From VXNE01 sp965261535 (GTDB lineage Bacteria > Pseudomonadota > Gammaproteobacteria > Pseudomonadales > Azotimanducaceae): a DNA stretch of 64,000 nucleotides. A program made the position numbers and the translations under genes. Positions 44,340 through 54,925 of this stretch are shown piece after piece. Under the pieces are notes generated by a model, which was given only the letters and a program-made list of their open reading frames with translations, was not told the DNA's origin and searched no databases. The stretch is taken from the NCBI GenBank assembly GCA_965261535.1, contig OZ253469.1, positions 1-64,000 on the forward strand. Reading direction: 5' to 3'. The stretch's first letter is position 1, and every line of letters starts with the position of its first letter.

Positions 44340-46601
44340 TCAGGCCGGATGTTTTTCCGGCGCCGTGGCTTCCACGGCAAGTTCGCCATCCTGGACGGTA
44401 ACCCGTACGAGCCCGCCGCGTGCGAGTTCCCCGAACAAGATGTCGTCGGCCAGACGGCGCTTGATCTTTTCCTGTATGAGGCGCTGCATGGGGCGGGCAC
44501 CCATCTTCTCGTCATAGCCTTCCCGCGCGATCCAGTCGCGGGCGGCTTCGTCCACCTCCAGCTGCACCTTCTTGCCATCGAGCTGCGCCTGTAGTTCCAC
44601 CAGGAACTTGTCGACCACCGTCTTTATGACTTCGATCGGCAGCGAATTGAACTGCATGATGGCGTCCAACCGATTGCGGAACTCGGGCGCAAACATCCTC
44701 TTGATCACCTCCATGGCATCCGTGGAGTGATCCTGCTCCACGAATCCGATGGACGCGCGCGCGGTTTCGCGGGCACCGGCGTTCGTTGTCATGATGAGTA
44801 CGGTGTTGCGAAAGTCCGCGTGGCGACCGTTGTTGTCGGTCAGCGTGCCGTGATCCATCACCTGCAACAGCAGGTTGAAAACTTCCGGATGCGCCTTTTC
44901 TATCTCGTCCAGCAGAATTACGCTGTGCGGATGCTTGGTGACCGCCTCGGTCAATAGCCCGCCCTGATCGAACCCCACATAGCCCGGCGGCGCCCCGATC
45001 AAGCGCGAGACGGTGTGCCGTTCCATGTATTCCGACATGTCGAAGCGCAACAGTTCGACGCCCATGATGATGGAAAGTTGGCGGCATACCTCTGTCTTGC
45101 CGACACCGGTAGGCCCCGCGAACAGGAAGCTGCCGATGGGTTTCTCCTCGACCTTTAGTCCCGCACGGGACAGTTTGATGGCCGACCCAAGCAGCTCGAT
45201 CGCCTCGTCCTGCCCGAACACCACCATTTTCAGCTTATCTTCGAGACCCCTGAGCGCCTCTTTGTCGGACACCGTGACCTGGGTGGAAGGGATGCGGGCG
45301 ATCTTCGCCACGACCTGCTCCACATCGCTGGCACCGATGGACTTCTTCCGCTTGTTGGGCGACAGGATGCGTTGCGCCGCGCCGGCCTCGTCGATGACGT
45401 CGATGGCCTTGTCGGGCATGAACCGGTCCGTGATATAGCGCGCGGCGAGTTCCGCAGCGACGCGCAGGGCGCGGTCCGTGTAGCGCAACTCGTAGTGGTC
45501 CTCGAACCGGGTCTTCAGGCCCTTCAGGATCTTGTACGTGTCGTCGACGTCCGGCTCGACGATATCGATCTTCTGAAACCTTCGAGAAAGTGCGCGGTCC
45601 TTGTCGAATATCCCTCGATACTCCTGGTAGGTCGTCGACCCCATGCACCGAACATCGCCAGAGGCCAGCAGCGGCTTCAACATGTTCGATCCGTCCATGA
45701 CGCCGCCGGATGTCGCTCCGGCGCCGATAATGGTGTGGATTTCATCAATGAAGAGTATGGCGCGGGGCTCCTTCTTGAGCTCGTTCAGGAGCATCTTGAA
45801 GCGCTTTTCGAAATCGCCCCGGTACTTGGTGCCCGCCAACAGCGCGCCCAGGTCCAGTGCGTACACGATGCTATCATCGACCACCTCGGGCACTTCCGAA
45901 TCGACGATGCGCTTTGCCAGCCCTTCGGCGATGGCGGTCTTCCCCACCCCCGACTCGCCGACCAGAAGCGGATTATTCTTGCGACGACGACAGAGGATCT
46001 GGATGACACGCTCCAACTCGTCTTCGCGGCCCACCAGGGGATCGATAGCGCCGGCGCGGGCGAGATCGTTCAGGTTGCTGGCAAACGTCTGCAGTGCGCC
46101 TTGTGGCTTGTCCTCGCCGGATTCGTCTGCCCCGTGCCGCTCGTCGTTCTCTCCCTCGTCGCCCACTTTGGAGATGCCATGCGCAATGTAGTTGACGACA
46201 TCGATGCGCTCGATGTTCTGTTGCTTCAACAGGTAGACGGCGGTCGATTCCTGCTCGTTGAAAATGGCGACGAGCGCGTTGGCGCCGGTCATCTCCTTGC
46301 GGCCGCTGGACTGAACATGGAACACCGCGCGGCGAAGAACGCGCTGGAAGCCCAGGGTTGTATGTGTTTCCCGATTTCGGTCCCCAGCGGGAATAAGGGG
46401 CGTTGTTTTTTCGATGTGGTCGTCAAGCGCGGATCGCAAGCTGTCCAGTTCCGCACCCACCTTGAGCAGGACATCCTTGGCGATGGCATTGTTCAGGAGC
46501 GCCAACAACAGGTGCTCGACCGTCACAAACTCGTGGCGTTTGGCCTTGGCGTTCTGAAATGCCTCGGTGATCGTCGCATTCATGTCCTTGCTGAGCAGCA
46601 T
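44340..46601 (-). CDS. clpA: ATP-dependent Clp protease ATP-binding subunit ClpA
   Basis: 753-residue AAA+ unfoldase of the ClpAP protease. The N-domain (1-145) starts MLLSKDMNATITEAFQNA. D1 has Walker A GESGVGKTAIAEGLA and LDLGALLAGTKYRGDFEKR. D2 has GPTGVGKTEVCRQL, RFDMSEYMERHTVSRLIGAP and LLDEIEKAHPEVFNLLLQV. The ClpP-binding IGF-type loop region precedes the C-terminal domain. It follows clpS by 2 bp. A partial copy of its N-domain lies at 47.9-48.3 kb. Confidence 0.97.
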   Translation of the reverse strand: MLLSKDMNATITEAFQNAKAKRHEFVTVEHLLLALLNNAIAKDVLLKVGAELDSLRSALDDHIEKTTPLIPAGDRNRETHTTLGFQRVLRRAVFHVQSSGRKEMTGANALVAIFNEQESTAVYLLKQQNIERIDVVNYIAHGISKVGDEGENDERHGADESGEDKPQGALQTFASNLNDLARAGAIDPLVGREDELERVIQILCRRRKNNPLLVGESGVGKTAIAEGLAKRIVDSEVPEVVDDSIVYALDLGALLAGTKYRGDFEKRFKMLLNELKKEPRAILFIDEIHTIIGAGATSGGVMDGSNMLKPLLASGDVRCMGSTTYQEYRGIFDKDRALSRRFQKIDIVEPDVDDTYKILKGLKTRFEDHYELRYTDRALRVAAELAARYITDRFMPDKAIDVIDEAGAAQRILSPNKRKKSIGASDVEQVVAKIARIPSTQVTVSDKEALRGLEDKLKMVVFGQDEAIELLGSAIKLSRAGLKVEEKPIGSFLFAGPTGVGKTEVCRQLSIIMGVELLRFDMSEYMERHTVSRLIGAPPGYVGFDQGGLLTEAVTKHPHSVILLDEIEKAHPEVFNLLLQVMDHGTLTDNNGRHADFRNTVLIMTTNAGARETARASIGFVEQDHSTDAMEVIKRMFAPEFRNRLDAIMQFNSLPIEVIKTVVDKFLVELQAQLDGKKVQLEVDEAARDWIAREGYDEKMGARPMQRLIQEKIKRRLADDILFGELARGGLVRVTVQDGELAVEATAPEKHPA

Positions 46602-46603
46602 GG

Positions 46604-46978
46604 CTAATCGGTCATTTCTATGGTGGACATCAGGGGATACTTGTTCTGCTGGGCGTACTCGTTGACCTGTTCGGATTTGGATTCCGCGATGTCACGCGGA
46701 TAAATACCGACCGATGCGCTACCGGTGGTATGCACGGCTAGCATAACCTGCACTGCCTTGTCGTGGTCCATACCGAAGAAAATTTCAAGTACATGGATGA
46801 CGAACTCCATCGGCGTGTAGTCATCGTTCAGCAGGATGACCTTGAACATCGGCGGACGCTTCAGTTCAGGTTTGGCGGTTTCCGTCATCACGACGGTGTC
46901 GGGCTCCTGCGTTTTGGTGCCGCCGCCGCCATCGCCCGGGTCGCGGCGCTCGAATTTCGTAAGCCTCAATGATCCCAT
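46604..46978 (-). CDS. clpS: ATP-dependent Clp protease adaptor ClpS
   Basis: 124-residue adaptor that delivers proteins with N-terminal Leu, Phe, Tyr or Trp to ClpA. The N-degron pocket is visible in VILLNDDYTPMEFVIHVL, and the pocket His is in AVHTTGSASVGIYP. The N-terminal ~40 residues are a flexible arm that enters ClpA. I start at the Met at 46978; the frame extends to 47044. With aat and clpA it completes the N-degron route encoded in this region. Confidence 0.95.
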   Translation of the reverse strand: MGSLRLTKFERRDPGDGGGGTKTQEPDTVVMTETAKPELKRPPMFKVILLNDDYTPMEFVIHVLEIFFGMDHDKAVQVMLAVHTTGSASVGIYPRDIAESKSEQVNEYAQQNKYPLMSTIEMTD

Positions 46979-47415
46979 GTGAGCATCGACCGAACCGCTA
47001 CGCTGCGCGATCGGATCACGGACCGTCGCTTCGCCTTCCCACATCTCTCGATCACATTCTTTGCGGTTTCTTCAATCATACTTCAAGGCCGAAGACATGT
47101 CCCCCGCGGCCCAATGCGTTCTTCCAAGTCAATGTCGATCAGCCCCGCCGGGGTCGCCGACCTTCCCGCGATCTGCGAAAACGATCCACCGCGACGGGGA
47201 GCCCGCGAGCCATCAGTTGAGAACAACATATCGTTAAATATCATTAATATATTCGCTTATCCCAGAAATTTACGCCGATACATGTTGCGCCCGTCCCGTC
47301 CTCATTTGTCGGCGCGACCATCGTCGCTACTTGCCAAAACGCACGGTCTGGCTCCGCACCGCGTCGCATCCCTTCCGGGTGCAAACGCGCCCCGTCAGGG
47401 ATATTCTCTCGGGGC
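46979..47415. other. Spacer between clpS and tRNA-Leu; AT-rich segment
   Basis: 437 bp without a convincing gene; the open frame at 46979-47428 has no recognisable protein and ends inside the tRNA. An AT-rich stretch at about 47215-47285 contrasts with the GC-rich surroundings and may hold the clpS promoter. A TATTCT at 47402-47407, nine bases before the tRNA, is a candidate -10 for it, with only a weak -35 (GTGCAA, 17-bp spacing). Confidence 0.45.
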
Positions 47416-47746
47416 GCCCGGGTGGTGAAACAGGTAGACACAAGGGACTTGAAAAAATTGAGCACACGGGCCGGAAACGCCCGCTGTGAATAGGGTCAAA
47501 CTCGGGGAAACCTCAGCGCGGTCGAGGCGGTGGCGATCCCGAGCTAAGCCGCGCCGCGGATCATCCGCGGCCGGAAAGTGTAGAGACTTGACGGCCCTCG
47601 TCTACGTCGTCTCGGCGATAGGACGAAGAGAAAGTCCAGACCACAAAACCGCCGCGGAGTCCGCGGCGGCGCGGCGAAAGCCGTAGCTGGTAAGAAAATC
47701 CCTCGGAGGCGACTCCATGCCGGTTCGATTCCGGCCCCGGGCACCA
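47416..47746 (+). tRNA. tRNA-Leu(UAA) with group I intron
   Basis: Two exons make a complete class II tRNA: 47416-47450 and 47695-47746. The acceptor stem is GCCCGGG/CCCGGGC with discriminator A and encoded CCA. After splicing, the anticodon arm is AGGGA-CTTAAAA-TCCCT, giving anticodon UAA. The long variable arm is GGAG-GCGA-CTCC and the T arm GCCGG-TTCGATT-CCGGC. The break falls after U34, the position used by the well-known tRNA-Leu(UAA) introns of cyanobacteria and plastids. Unspliced, the loop would read CTTGAAA and the molecule could not mature. Confidence 0.93.
47451..47694 (+). ncRNA. Group I intron (IC3-like) in tRNA-Leu(UAA)
   Basis: A 244-nt self-splicing-type intron. The 5' exon end CTT pairs with GAG at 47460-47462, placing the required U-G wobble at the splice site; the last base is G (47694). 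Core elements closely resemble the Azoarcus tRNA-Ile intron: GTCAAACTCGGGGAAACCTC (P3-P4-J4/5, from 47495), CCCGAGCTAAGCC (P4', from 47538), GTGTAGAGACTTGACGG (P7/P3', from 47578) and AAAGTCCAGA (P7', from 47631). P2 is GGGC-CGGAAAC-GCCC. A 3' hairpin CCGCCGCGG-AGT-CCGCGGCGG and a GAAA-capped CGGC-GAAA-GCCG follow. There is no homing endonuclease ORF. Confidence 0.92.
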
Positions 47747-47844
47747 GCACTTGCTATGTAACAAACGTTCCACGGCGGTGCCAGGTCTTCGCCTCGACCC
47801 CTCTTCCCGGTCGCATCGGGCAAGTCACCTTGCTGCGTTCCTGG

Positions 47845-47925
47845 ATCAGGGCTCCCCGCGATAGCGGCACGACTTCCGCGCATCGCCCTTCCGACGCCGC
47901 TACGATTCGCTCGCCGACCGCGTCG
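47845..47925 (-). pseudogene. Relic of hyuB (two fused fragments)
   Basis: About 22 bases (GATCAGGGCTCCCCGCGATA and on) are identical to the 3' end of the intact hyuB at 48579, including its stop codon. They are followed directly by sequence similar to an internal part of hyuB around 49572-49640 (GCTCGCCGAC, CGCATCGCC blocks). So roughly 1 kb of hyuB is missing between them. The remnant lies between the tRNA and the clpA relic. Confidence 0.65.
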
Positions 47926-47929
47926 AATT

Positions 47930-48337
47930 AACGATGTCGATGCGCTCGATGTTCTGTTGCCTCAACAGGTAGACGGCGGTTGTCTCCTGCTCGTTGAAAA
48001 TGGCCACGAGCGCGTTGGCGCCGGTCATCTCCTTGCGGCCGCTGGACTGAACATGGAACACCGCGCGGCGAAGAACGCGCAAGAAGCCCAGGGTCGGATC
48101 CGGTTTACGCTTTCGGTCCCCGGCGGGAGTGAGCGGCGTTGTGTTCTCGATGTGCTCTTCAAGCGCGGATCGCAAACTATCCAGGTCCGCGCCCACCTTG
48201 AGCAGGACATCCTTGGCGACGGCGTTGTTCAGGAGCGCCAACAACAGGTGCTCGACCGTCACAAACTCGTGGCGTTTGGCCTTGGCGTTCTGAAATGCCT
48301 CGGTGATCGTCGCATTCATGTCCTTGCTGAGCAGCAT
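47930..48337 (-). pseudogene. Duplicated N-domain fragment of clpA
   Basis: Encodes the first ~137 residues of ClpA (MLLSKDMNATITEAFQNA to NIERIDIVN) with scattered changes from the intact copy at 46601, for example HIENTTPLTPAGDRKRKPDP. Homology ends abruptly and the frame closes after a few unrelated residues. Both AAA modules are absent. The fragment retains the complete N-domain that binds ClpS, so a small free N-domain protein could in principle be made, but decay is the simpler reading. Confidence 0.85.
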
Positions 48338-48339
48338 GG

Positions 48340-48512
48340 CTAATCGGTCATTTCTATGGTGGACATCAGGGGATACTTGTTCTGCTGGGCGTACTCGTTG
48401 ACCTGATCGGATTTGGATTCCGCGATGTCACGCGGATAAATACCCACCGCCGCGCTACGGGTAGTATGCACCGCAGGCATAACCTGCACCGCCTTGTCGT
48501 GGTCCATGCCGA
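48340..48512 (-). pseudogene. Duplicated C-terminal fragment of clpS
   Basis: Matches the last ~57 residues of ClpS (FGMDHDKAVQVM through SKSDQVNEYAQQNKYPLM to the stop), directly before the clpA fragment with the same 2-bp spacing as the intact pair. The N-degron pocket segment (NDDYTPMEF) and the start are missing. An open frame to 48540 supplies only unrelated upstream codons. Confidence 0.85.
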
Positions 48513-48578
48513 AGGCAGATTGGCAAGACGACGTTGGCACGCCAAGTAGCCCGGGCGGTTTCGGGCTCCACGCATCGA

Positions 48579-50260
<1,682 letters not shown>

Positions 50261-50264
<4 letters not shown>

Positions 50265-52342
50265 GCCGCCGCCCTTGTCATGAGGATGTCGCCGCGGGGA
50301 GAAACGGTCGCGGTGAATGTCGAAGTCACCACGGTCGTTGTCTGCGCCTCGACAATGATGGCGGGACCATTGACCACCGTGCCCGGCGAGAGTGTTGCGC
50401 GAGCGAAGCGCCGCGCGGTCACGACGGCGTTCAGCACCGGGTCATACATCGACCCCTCGCGGGCGATCGAAGCGTCCTCGACATCCTCGTTGCCTGCCGC
50501 GAAATCAAATGCCGGCGCAGCGGAACTCAACGCCAACGTCCAGCTAAGTACTTCGACGTCCAGACCCGGAATGGTGCGTCCGTAGAGTTGGCGGTAAGCC
50601 ACCTCAAAGGCATCTCGAAGGATGTCGGCACGATTCGTGGCGGCGGGCAGGACTACGGCTATTTCGTAGCCCTGGCCAACATAGCGCATATAGGCGCGGC
50701 GCGTCTCTTCAAGAGGTTCCGAGGTGGCCGATCCGACCACATCCCGCGCTTCGGCGCGCATGTCCGCGTTGACTTCCTCGATCAGGGAAGCATTGAATTC
50801 GGACAGGCGCATGTATCGACTGCGCACTACTTCGTAGGACACGGGCGCCGCCAGCATGCCGATGGCCGATCCGACTCCAGCGCCGACCGGTACGACCACC
50901 GCGTCAAGGTCCAGCTTCAGGGCAATCTGGGCCGCGTGTTGCGGGGCGGCTCCGCCGTATGCGACGAGAACGCGTTCGGCGAGCGGTTTGCCCCACTCTG
51001 CGGCATGCGAACGGGCGGCGGCTGACATATTCTCGTCCACCACCTCGCCAATGCCGAACGCCGCCGTCACGGTATCCATGTCCAGGCTCGATCCAACCCA
51101 TCCTTGCACTGCCGCGCGGGCAGAAGCGGTATCCAACATCATGGCGCCTCCGGCAAAGCGCCGCGCTTCGAGCCGGCCCATGACGGCATCGGCATCCGTG
51201 ACCGTCGCATTTCGACCACCGCGTCCATAACACGCCGGGCCCGGTTCGGAACCTGCGCTTTCCGGCCCGACCCGGATGCGCCCGAGCTTGTCCACCGACG
51301 CGATGGAGCCTCCACCGGCACCGATTTCCACCATCTCGATCACGGGAACACGAACCGGCAAGCCGCTACCCTTCCTGAACCGGTAGCTGCGATCCACCTC
51401 GAATGCGCGCGACAACTGCGGCGCGCGGTCGTCAATCAGGCAGATCTTCGCGGTGGTGCCCCCCATGTCGAAAGACAATACCCGGTCCAGGCCGCGCTCC
51501 GCGGCGATCCGGCTGGCGAGAATGGCTCCCCCCGCCGGTCCGGATTCGACCAGGCGGATCGGAAAACGCACCGCGGTGGCAACATCGGTAAGTCCCCCGC
51601 CCGACGTCATCATGAGGAACGGACAGGTGAACCCGCGCGCCGCAAGTTCTGCTGCGAAGCGGTTCAGATACTTCGACATCAGCGGCTTCACGTAGGCATT
51701 CGCACAGGCGGTGGACAACCGCTCGAACTCGCGTATCTCGGGACACACCTCGCAGGCGAGCGTGACGGACACGTCGGGCAAACGCCTCTCGAGTATCTCC
51801 GCGATCCGCCGCTCGTGGACGGGATTCGCGTAGGCGTGCAGCAAGCCGACCGCAACGCTCGCCACTTCGTTGTCCGCCAGCATCGGCACCAGCGCTTCCA
51901 CGGAAGATTCGTCCAGCGGGACCAGGATTTCACCTTGCGCGTTCATGCGCTCGGTCACGACGAACCGCAACTTGCGCGGCGTCAACGGCTGCGGCCGATC
52001 GATATTGATGTCGTACTGTTCGAAGCGATTCTCATAGGCCATCTCGACCGCATCGCGATGGCCGTTGGTCGTGATCAGCGCCGTGACCGCCCCGGTGCGC
52101 TGAATCAAGGCGTTCGTCGCCAGAGTGGTGCCGTGGAGAATGAGTTGGGCATCCGACGGGCGCCGCTTGCCGAGGGACATGACCTGTTCCAGCCCCTCGA
52201 CCACCGCCTGCACCGGGTCCGCGTAGGTCGTAAGCACCTTGGCCGTATAGTGCCGGCCACCGCTCTGAAGGACCACATCGGTGAAGGTGCCTCCCACATC
52301 CACCGCGATCCGGCAACTTTGCCGGGCTTGCAGATCATCCAT
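50261..52342 (-). CDS. hyuA: Hydantoinase A/oxoprolinase family protein
   Basis: 693-residue HyuA subunit with an actin-like ATPase fold. The N-terminus has DVGGTFTDVVLQSGGRHYTA and LILHGTTLATNALIQRTG. The middle carries RLVESGPAGGAILASRIAA and VLSFDMGGTTAKICLIDD. The C-terminal part has VVPVGAGVGSAIGMLAAPV. It precedes and overlaps hyuB. The CHY zinc finger gene lies 48 bp upstream in the same direction, and the alcohol dehydrogenase and pdxA genes beyond it. Confidence 0.93.
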
Positions 52343-52390
52343 GGTGCGTTGTCTTCACGGTTCTTTCCTGGCCCGCCGCTTCGCTCGAGG

Positions 52391-52726
52391 TCAAGCCATT
52401 TCGAAATACAGATGATGGTGACGCGCGCACCCCGGGTTGAAGTGTGCCGCGCATCGGGGGCACGCCACACCGTTGTCGAGGTATTCGGCAATGTTCAGAA
52501 GGCTGCCACAGGCACCGCACAGCACCGCTTTGGCATTGCGGCAGCCAAGGGGCCACAGCTCGGCGGGATGGTCGGCCACCGCCTCGTGGCATGTGAAACA
52601 GGATACCCACAGCCCGCAGCACTTCATGCGCAGCGCGACGATATCGGTCGGCCCTCGCCAGTGCGCGCAGCGCCCACTGTTATCGAGATCGATCCCGTGG
52701 ACGGGTACTCCGTGGACGCGCCTCAC
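52391..52726 (-). CDS. CHY-type zinc finger protein
   Basis: 111-residue protein full of Cys and His. The pattern CAHWRGPTDIVALRMKCCGLW, then CFTCHEAVADHPAELWP, VLCGACGSLL, ACPRCAAHFNPGCARHHHLYFE matches the CHY zinc finger that binds three zinc ions. Eukaryotic relatives (Hot13) help mitochondrial Zn/redox handling; bacterial members are uncharacterised. A GTG start at 52726 is assumed. It lies between hyuA and the alcohol dehydrogenase gene, all in one direction, but a functional link is unknown. Confidence 0.87.
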   Translation of the reverse strand: MRRVHGVPVHGIDLDNSGRCAHWRGPTDIVALRMKCCGLWVSCFTCHEAVADHPAELWPLGCRNAKAVLCGACGSLLNIAEYLDNGVACPRCAAHFNPGCARHHHLYFEMA

Positions 52727-52736
52727 ATTCCCGCGG

Positions 52737-52760
52737 CCCTTGGTGAGATACGCGGGCTAG
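52737..52760. repeat. Solo terminal sequence of the MITE-like element at the adh stop
   Basis: CTTGGTGAGATACGCGGGCTAG agrees at 18 of 22 positions with the right end of copy A (CTTGGTGAAATATCCGGGTTAG). The alcohol dehydrogenase stop codon is the TAG of its CTAG, just as pyrB and the DUF1232 gene end in the CTAG of the complete copies. Confidence 0.5.
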
Positions 52761-53842
52761 TTGTCGAAAACGATAACGTTGCGCGCCACTTCTCCGGTTT
52801 CGAGTGCCAACAAGGCGTCGGTGACGTCTCCCAGCTTGATGCGCCCCGACACCATGTCGTCCAGATGCAACTTGCCTTGCAGGTAAAAGTCCACGAACCG
52901 CGGCATGTCCACGCGAAAACGGTTCGAACCCATTGAGGAGCCCTGGATTTTCTTCTCACGCAGGAAATCGGGTCCGTGCAGTTCCACCATGTCGCCGGGC
53001 GGGATCATGCCGATCACGGTCGCGGTGCCACCTGGGCGGAGCATTCTGAAAGCCTGCTGCGCCGTCGTCTTGTTGCCGATCGCCTCGAAGGAATAGTGCA
53101 CGCCGCCACCGGTCAGTTCGCGGACCTGCTCGACGACATCGCCCGCGCTCGCATCCACCGCGTCCGTTGCCCCGAACTTACGCGCCAACTCAAGTTTCGA
53201 TGCCACCATGTCCATCGCGATAATCCGCCCGGCGCCGGCGATTGCGGCGCCGTTGATGCACGACAAGCCGACGCCGCCACAGCCGATGACGGCGACGGTT
53301 GCCCCGGGTTCAATACCGGCTGTATGAATCACTGCCCCGACTCCCGTCGTGACGGCGCAGCCGATGAGCGCGGCGCGGTCCAAAGGCATGTCTTCTCGAA
53401 TTTTCGCCACCGCGTGATCATGCACGAGCATGTACTCGGCAAACGATCCAAGATTTGCGAACTGGACGATGCCGTCCCCATTTTGCGACAACCTCGGAGG
53501 CTCGGCGGGACCGCGCTGCACCTCCGGCGCATGGCATAGGGACATGTGCCCGGTAAGACAGTACTCGCAATGTCCACAGAACACGGACAGGCAGGTGATG
53601 ACATGATCCCCGGGCTTGACGTAAGTGACATTCGATCCGACCGCCTCGACAATGCCCGCCGACTCATGGCCGAGAATCATCGGTCGCTGGCCCGGATAAG
53701 TGCCGTTGTAGAAGTGCATGTCGGAGTGGCACACGCCGGCGGCGGCGGTACGCATCAGAACCTCGTTCGGTCCCGGGTTGTCAACGCTGACCTCCTCGAT
53801 TTCCATGGGTGTGTTGATTTCCCGAAATACCGCAGCTTTCAT
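52757..53842 (-). CDS. Zinc-dependent alcohol dehydrogenase (MDR superfamily)
   Basis: 361-residue medium-chain dehydrogenase. Catalytic zinc region is GVCHSDMHF and GHESAGIVEAVG. The structural zinc Cys set CGHCEYCLTGHMSLC is complete, and the NAD(P) fold has VAVIGCGGVGLSC. It resembles class III/mycothiol-type and NDMA-dependent-like alcohol dehydrogenases, so the substrate may be an alcohol, formaldehyde adduct or aldehyde. I use the Met at 53842. It is 75 bp downstream of pdxA. Confidence 0.92.
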   Translation of the reverse strand: MKAAVFREINTPMEIEEVSVDNPGPNEVLMRTAAAGVCHSDMHFYNGTYPGQRPMILGHESAGIVEAVGSNVTYVKPGDHVITCLSVFCGHCEYCLTGHMSLCHAPEVQRGPAEPPRLSQNGDGIVQFANLGSFAEYMLVHDHAVAKIREDMPLDRAALIGCAVTTGVGAVIHTAGIEPGATVAVIGCGGVGLSCINGAAIAGAGRIIAMDMVASKLELARKFGATDAVDASAGDVVEQVRELTGGGVHYSFEAIGNKTTAQQAFRMLRPGGTATVIGMIPPGDMVELHGPDFLREKKIQGSSMGSNRFRVDMPRFVDFYLQGKLHLDDMVSGRIKLGDVTDALLALETGEVARNVIVFDN

Positions 53843-53917
53843 GGCGTCTCCTATCAAGAGTTTTGCTTGTCTACCGAGCTTTCGGCTCAACGCGTGGGCG
53901 TCGCCGGGGCAGTGTGC

Positions 53918-54925
53918 CTAGTCCCGCGATAGATTGCCAGACGCCAGCATCACCGCGGCGTCCAGTGCCGCGGTCGCGCCAGAGGCATCGGCCACGCCAC
54001 TTCCCGCGATGTCGAACGCCGTGCCGTGATCGACCGAGGTCCGCACAAAAGGAATGCCGAGTGTCGCCGTCACGCTCTGGTGAAAGTTGTGCACCTTTAC
54101 GGCGATGTGTCCCTGGTCGTGGTAGAGCGCGAGCACGGCGTCGAACTCGCCCCCGATCGCTCGGTTGAAGACCGAGTCCGCCGGCAGCGGACCCACGGCA
54201 TCGATGCCCGCCTCCACCGCATCCGCCACCGCGGGTTGAATCTCATCGATCTCTTCGCGGCCGAGCAGACCGCCCTCCCCCCCGTGCGGATTCAACGCGG
54301 CGACGGCGATTTTCGGGGCGCGCAAACCCCAGGCAGAGAGCGACGCATTCGCCAGCTTGAGCTTTGCGAGAACGTTGGTGCGGTCCACGTAGCGCGCCGC
54401 CTCCGCCAAGGACTTGTGCGTCGACAGATGCACCACTTTCAAACCCGGCGTCATCAGCATCGTCGCGGTGTGCTTCACGTTCGCCACCCGCGCGAGGATT
54501 TCCTGGTGGCCAATATCTTCGACATAGCCCGCCCGGTGGATCGCCTCCTTGTGGATCGGACACGTCATCATCGCCGCGATGCGACCGGCCAGGGCGTCCC
54601 GCGCGGCAGTCTCCACCGCCTTGACCGCCACTTCCCCGCAAATCGCAGAAACCTGGCCCATCTCGAAACCATCGGGCTCTTCGATGCCAGAGTCGATCAG
54701 CGGCCAAGCCTTGGCACCCCAGTCGATATCGCACAGGTCCGTGTAGCGCGCGTAATCCAGCCTTGCGCCGGCGAACTTCGCGCCCAGATCGAGCGACCAG
54801 CCAACTCCATAAAGGACGAGGCGCGCAATGCTGCGATCAAACGTGGCGAGCGCTTTGACAAGCACCTCCGGGCCGATGCCCGCCGGGTCTCCGAGCGTGA
54901 CGCCGACGACCGGCACGTCAGGCAT
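53918..54925 (-). CDS. pdxA: 4-hydroxythreonine-4-phosphate dehydrogenase PdxA
   Basis: 335-residue NAD-dependent enzyme of the DXP-dependent vitamin B6 pathway. Signature segments are GVTLGDPAGIGPEVLVKAL, MMTCPIHKEAIHRAGY, TAMMLMTPGLKVVHLSTH-like MTPGLKVVHLSTHKSL, ALNPHGGEGGLLG, ALYHDQGHIAVKV and FVRTSVDHGTAFDIAG, with the zinc His residues. The start at 54925 has GGTGGA upstream. Its first ~230 bp are also read by the extended ribBX frame, a same-strand overlap that arose through the tandem repeat just upstream. Confidence 0.95.
   Translation of the reverse strand: MPDVPVVGVTLGDPAGIGPEVLVKALATFDRSIARLVLYGVGWSLDLGAKFAGARLDYARYTDLCDIDWGAKAWPLIDSGIEEPDGFEMGQVSAICGEVAVKAVETAARDALAGRIAAMMTCPIHKEAIHRAGYVEDIGHQEILARVANVKHTATMLMTPGLKVVHLSTHKSLAEAARYVDRTNVLAKLKLANASLSAWGLRAPKIAVAALNPHGGEGGLLGREEIDEIQPAVADAVEAGIDAVGPLPADSVFNRAIGGEFDAVLALYHDQGHIAVKVHNFHQSVTATLGIPFVRTSVDHGTAFDIAGSGVADASGATAALDAAVMLASGNLSRD

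Noticed and set aside
46979..47428. 149-residue open frame between clpS and tRNA-Leu
   Set aside because: No recognisable protein, overlaps the clpS start region antisense and ends in the tRNA exon.
47747..47860. Possible SRP (4.5S) RNA on the minus strand because of a GGAA...AGCA-like stretch
   Set aside because: The bases flanking GGAA do not pair, and part of the stretch is explained by the duplicated 3' end of hyuB.
47602..47883. Minus-strand open frames across the tRNA-Leu and intron
   Set aside because: They are antisense translations of the structured tRNA and intron, a familiar source of spurious proteins.
48545..48570. Another possible element end (TAGCCCGGGCGGTTTCGGGC)
   Set aside because: Only the first nine bases match the terminal repeat; too short to claim.
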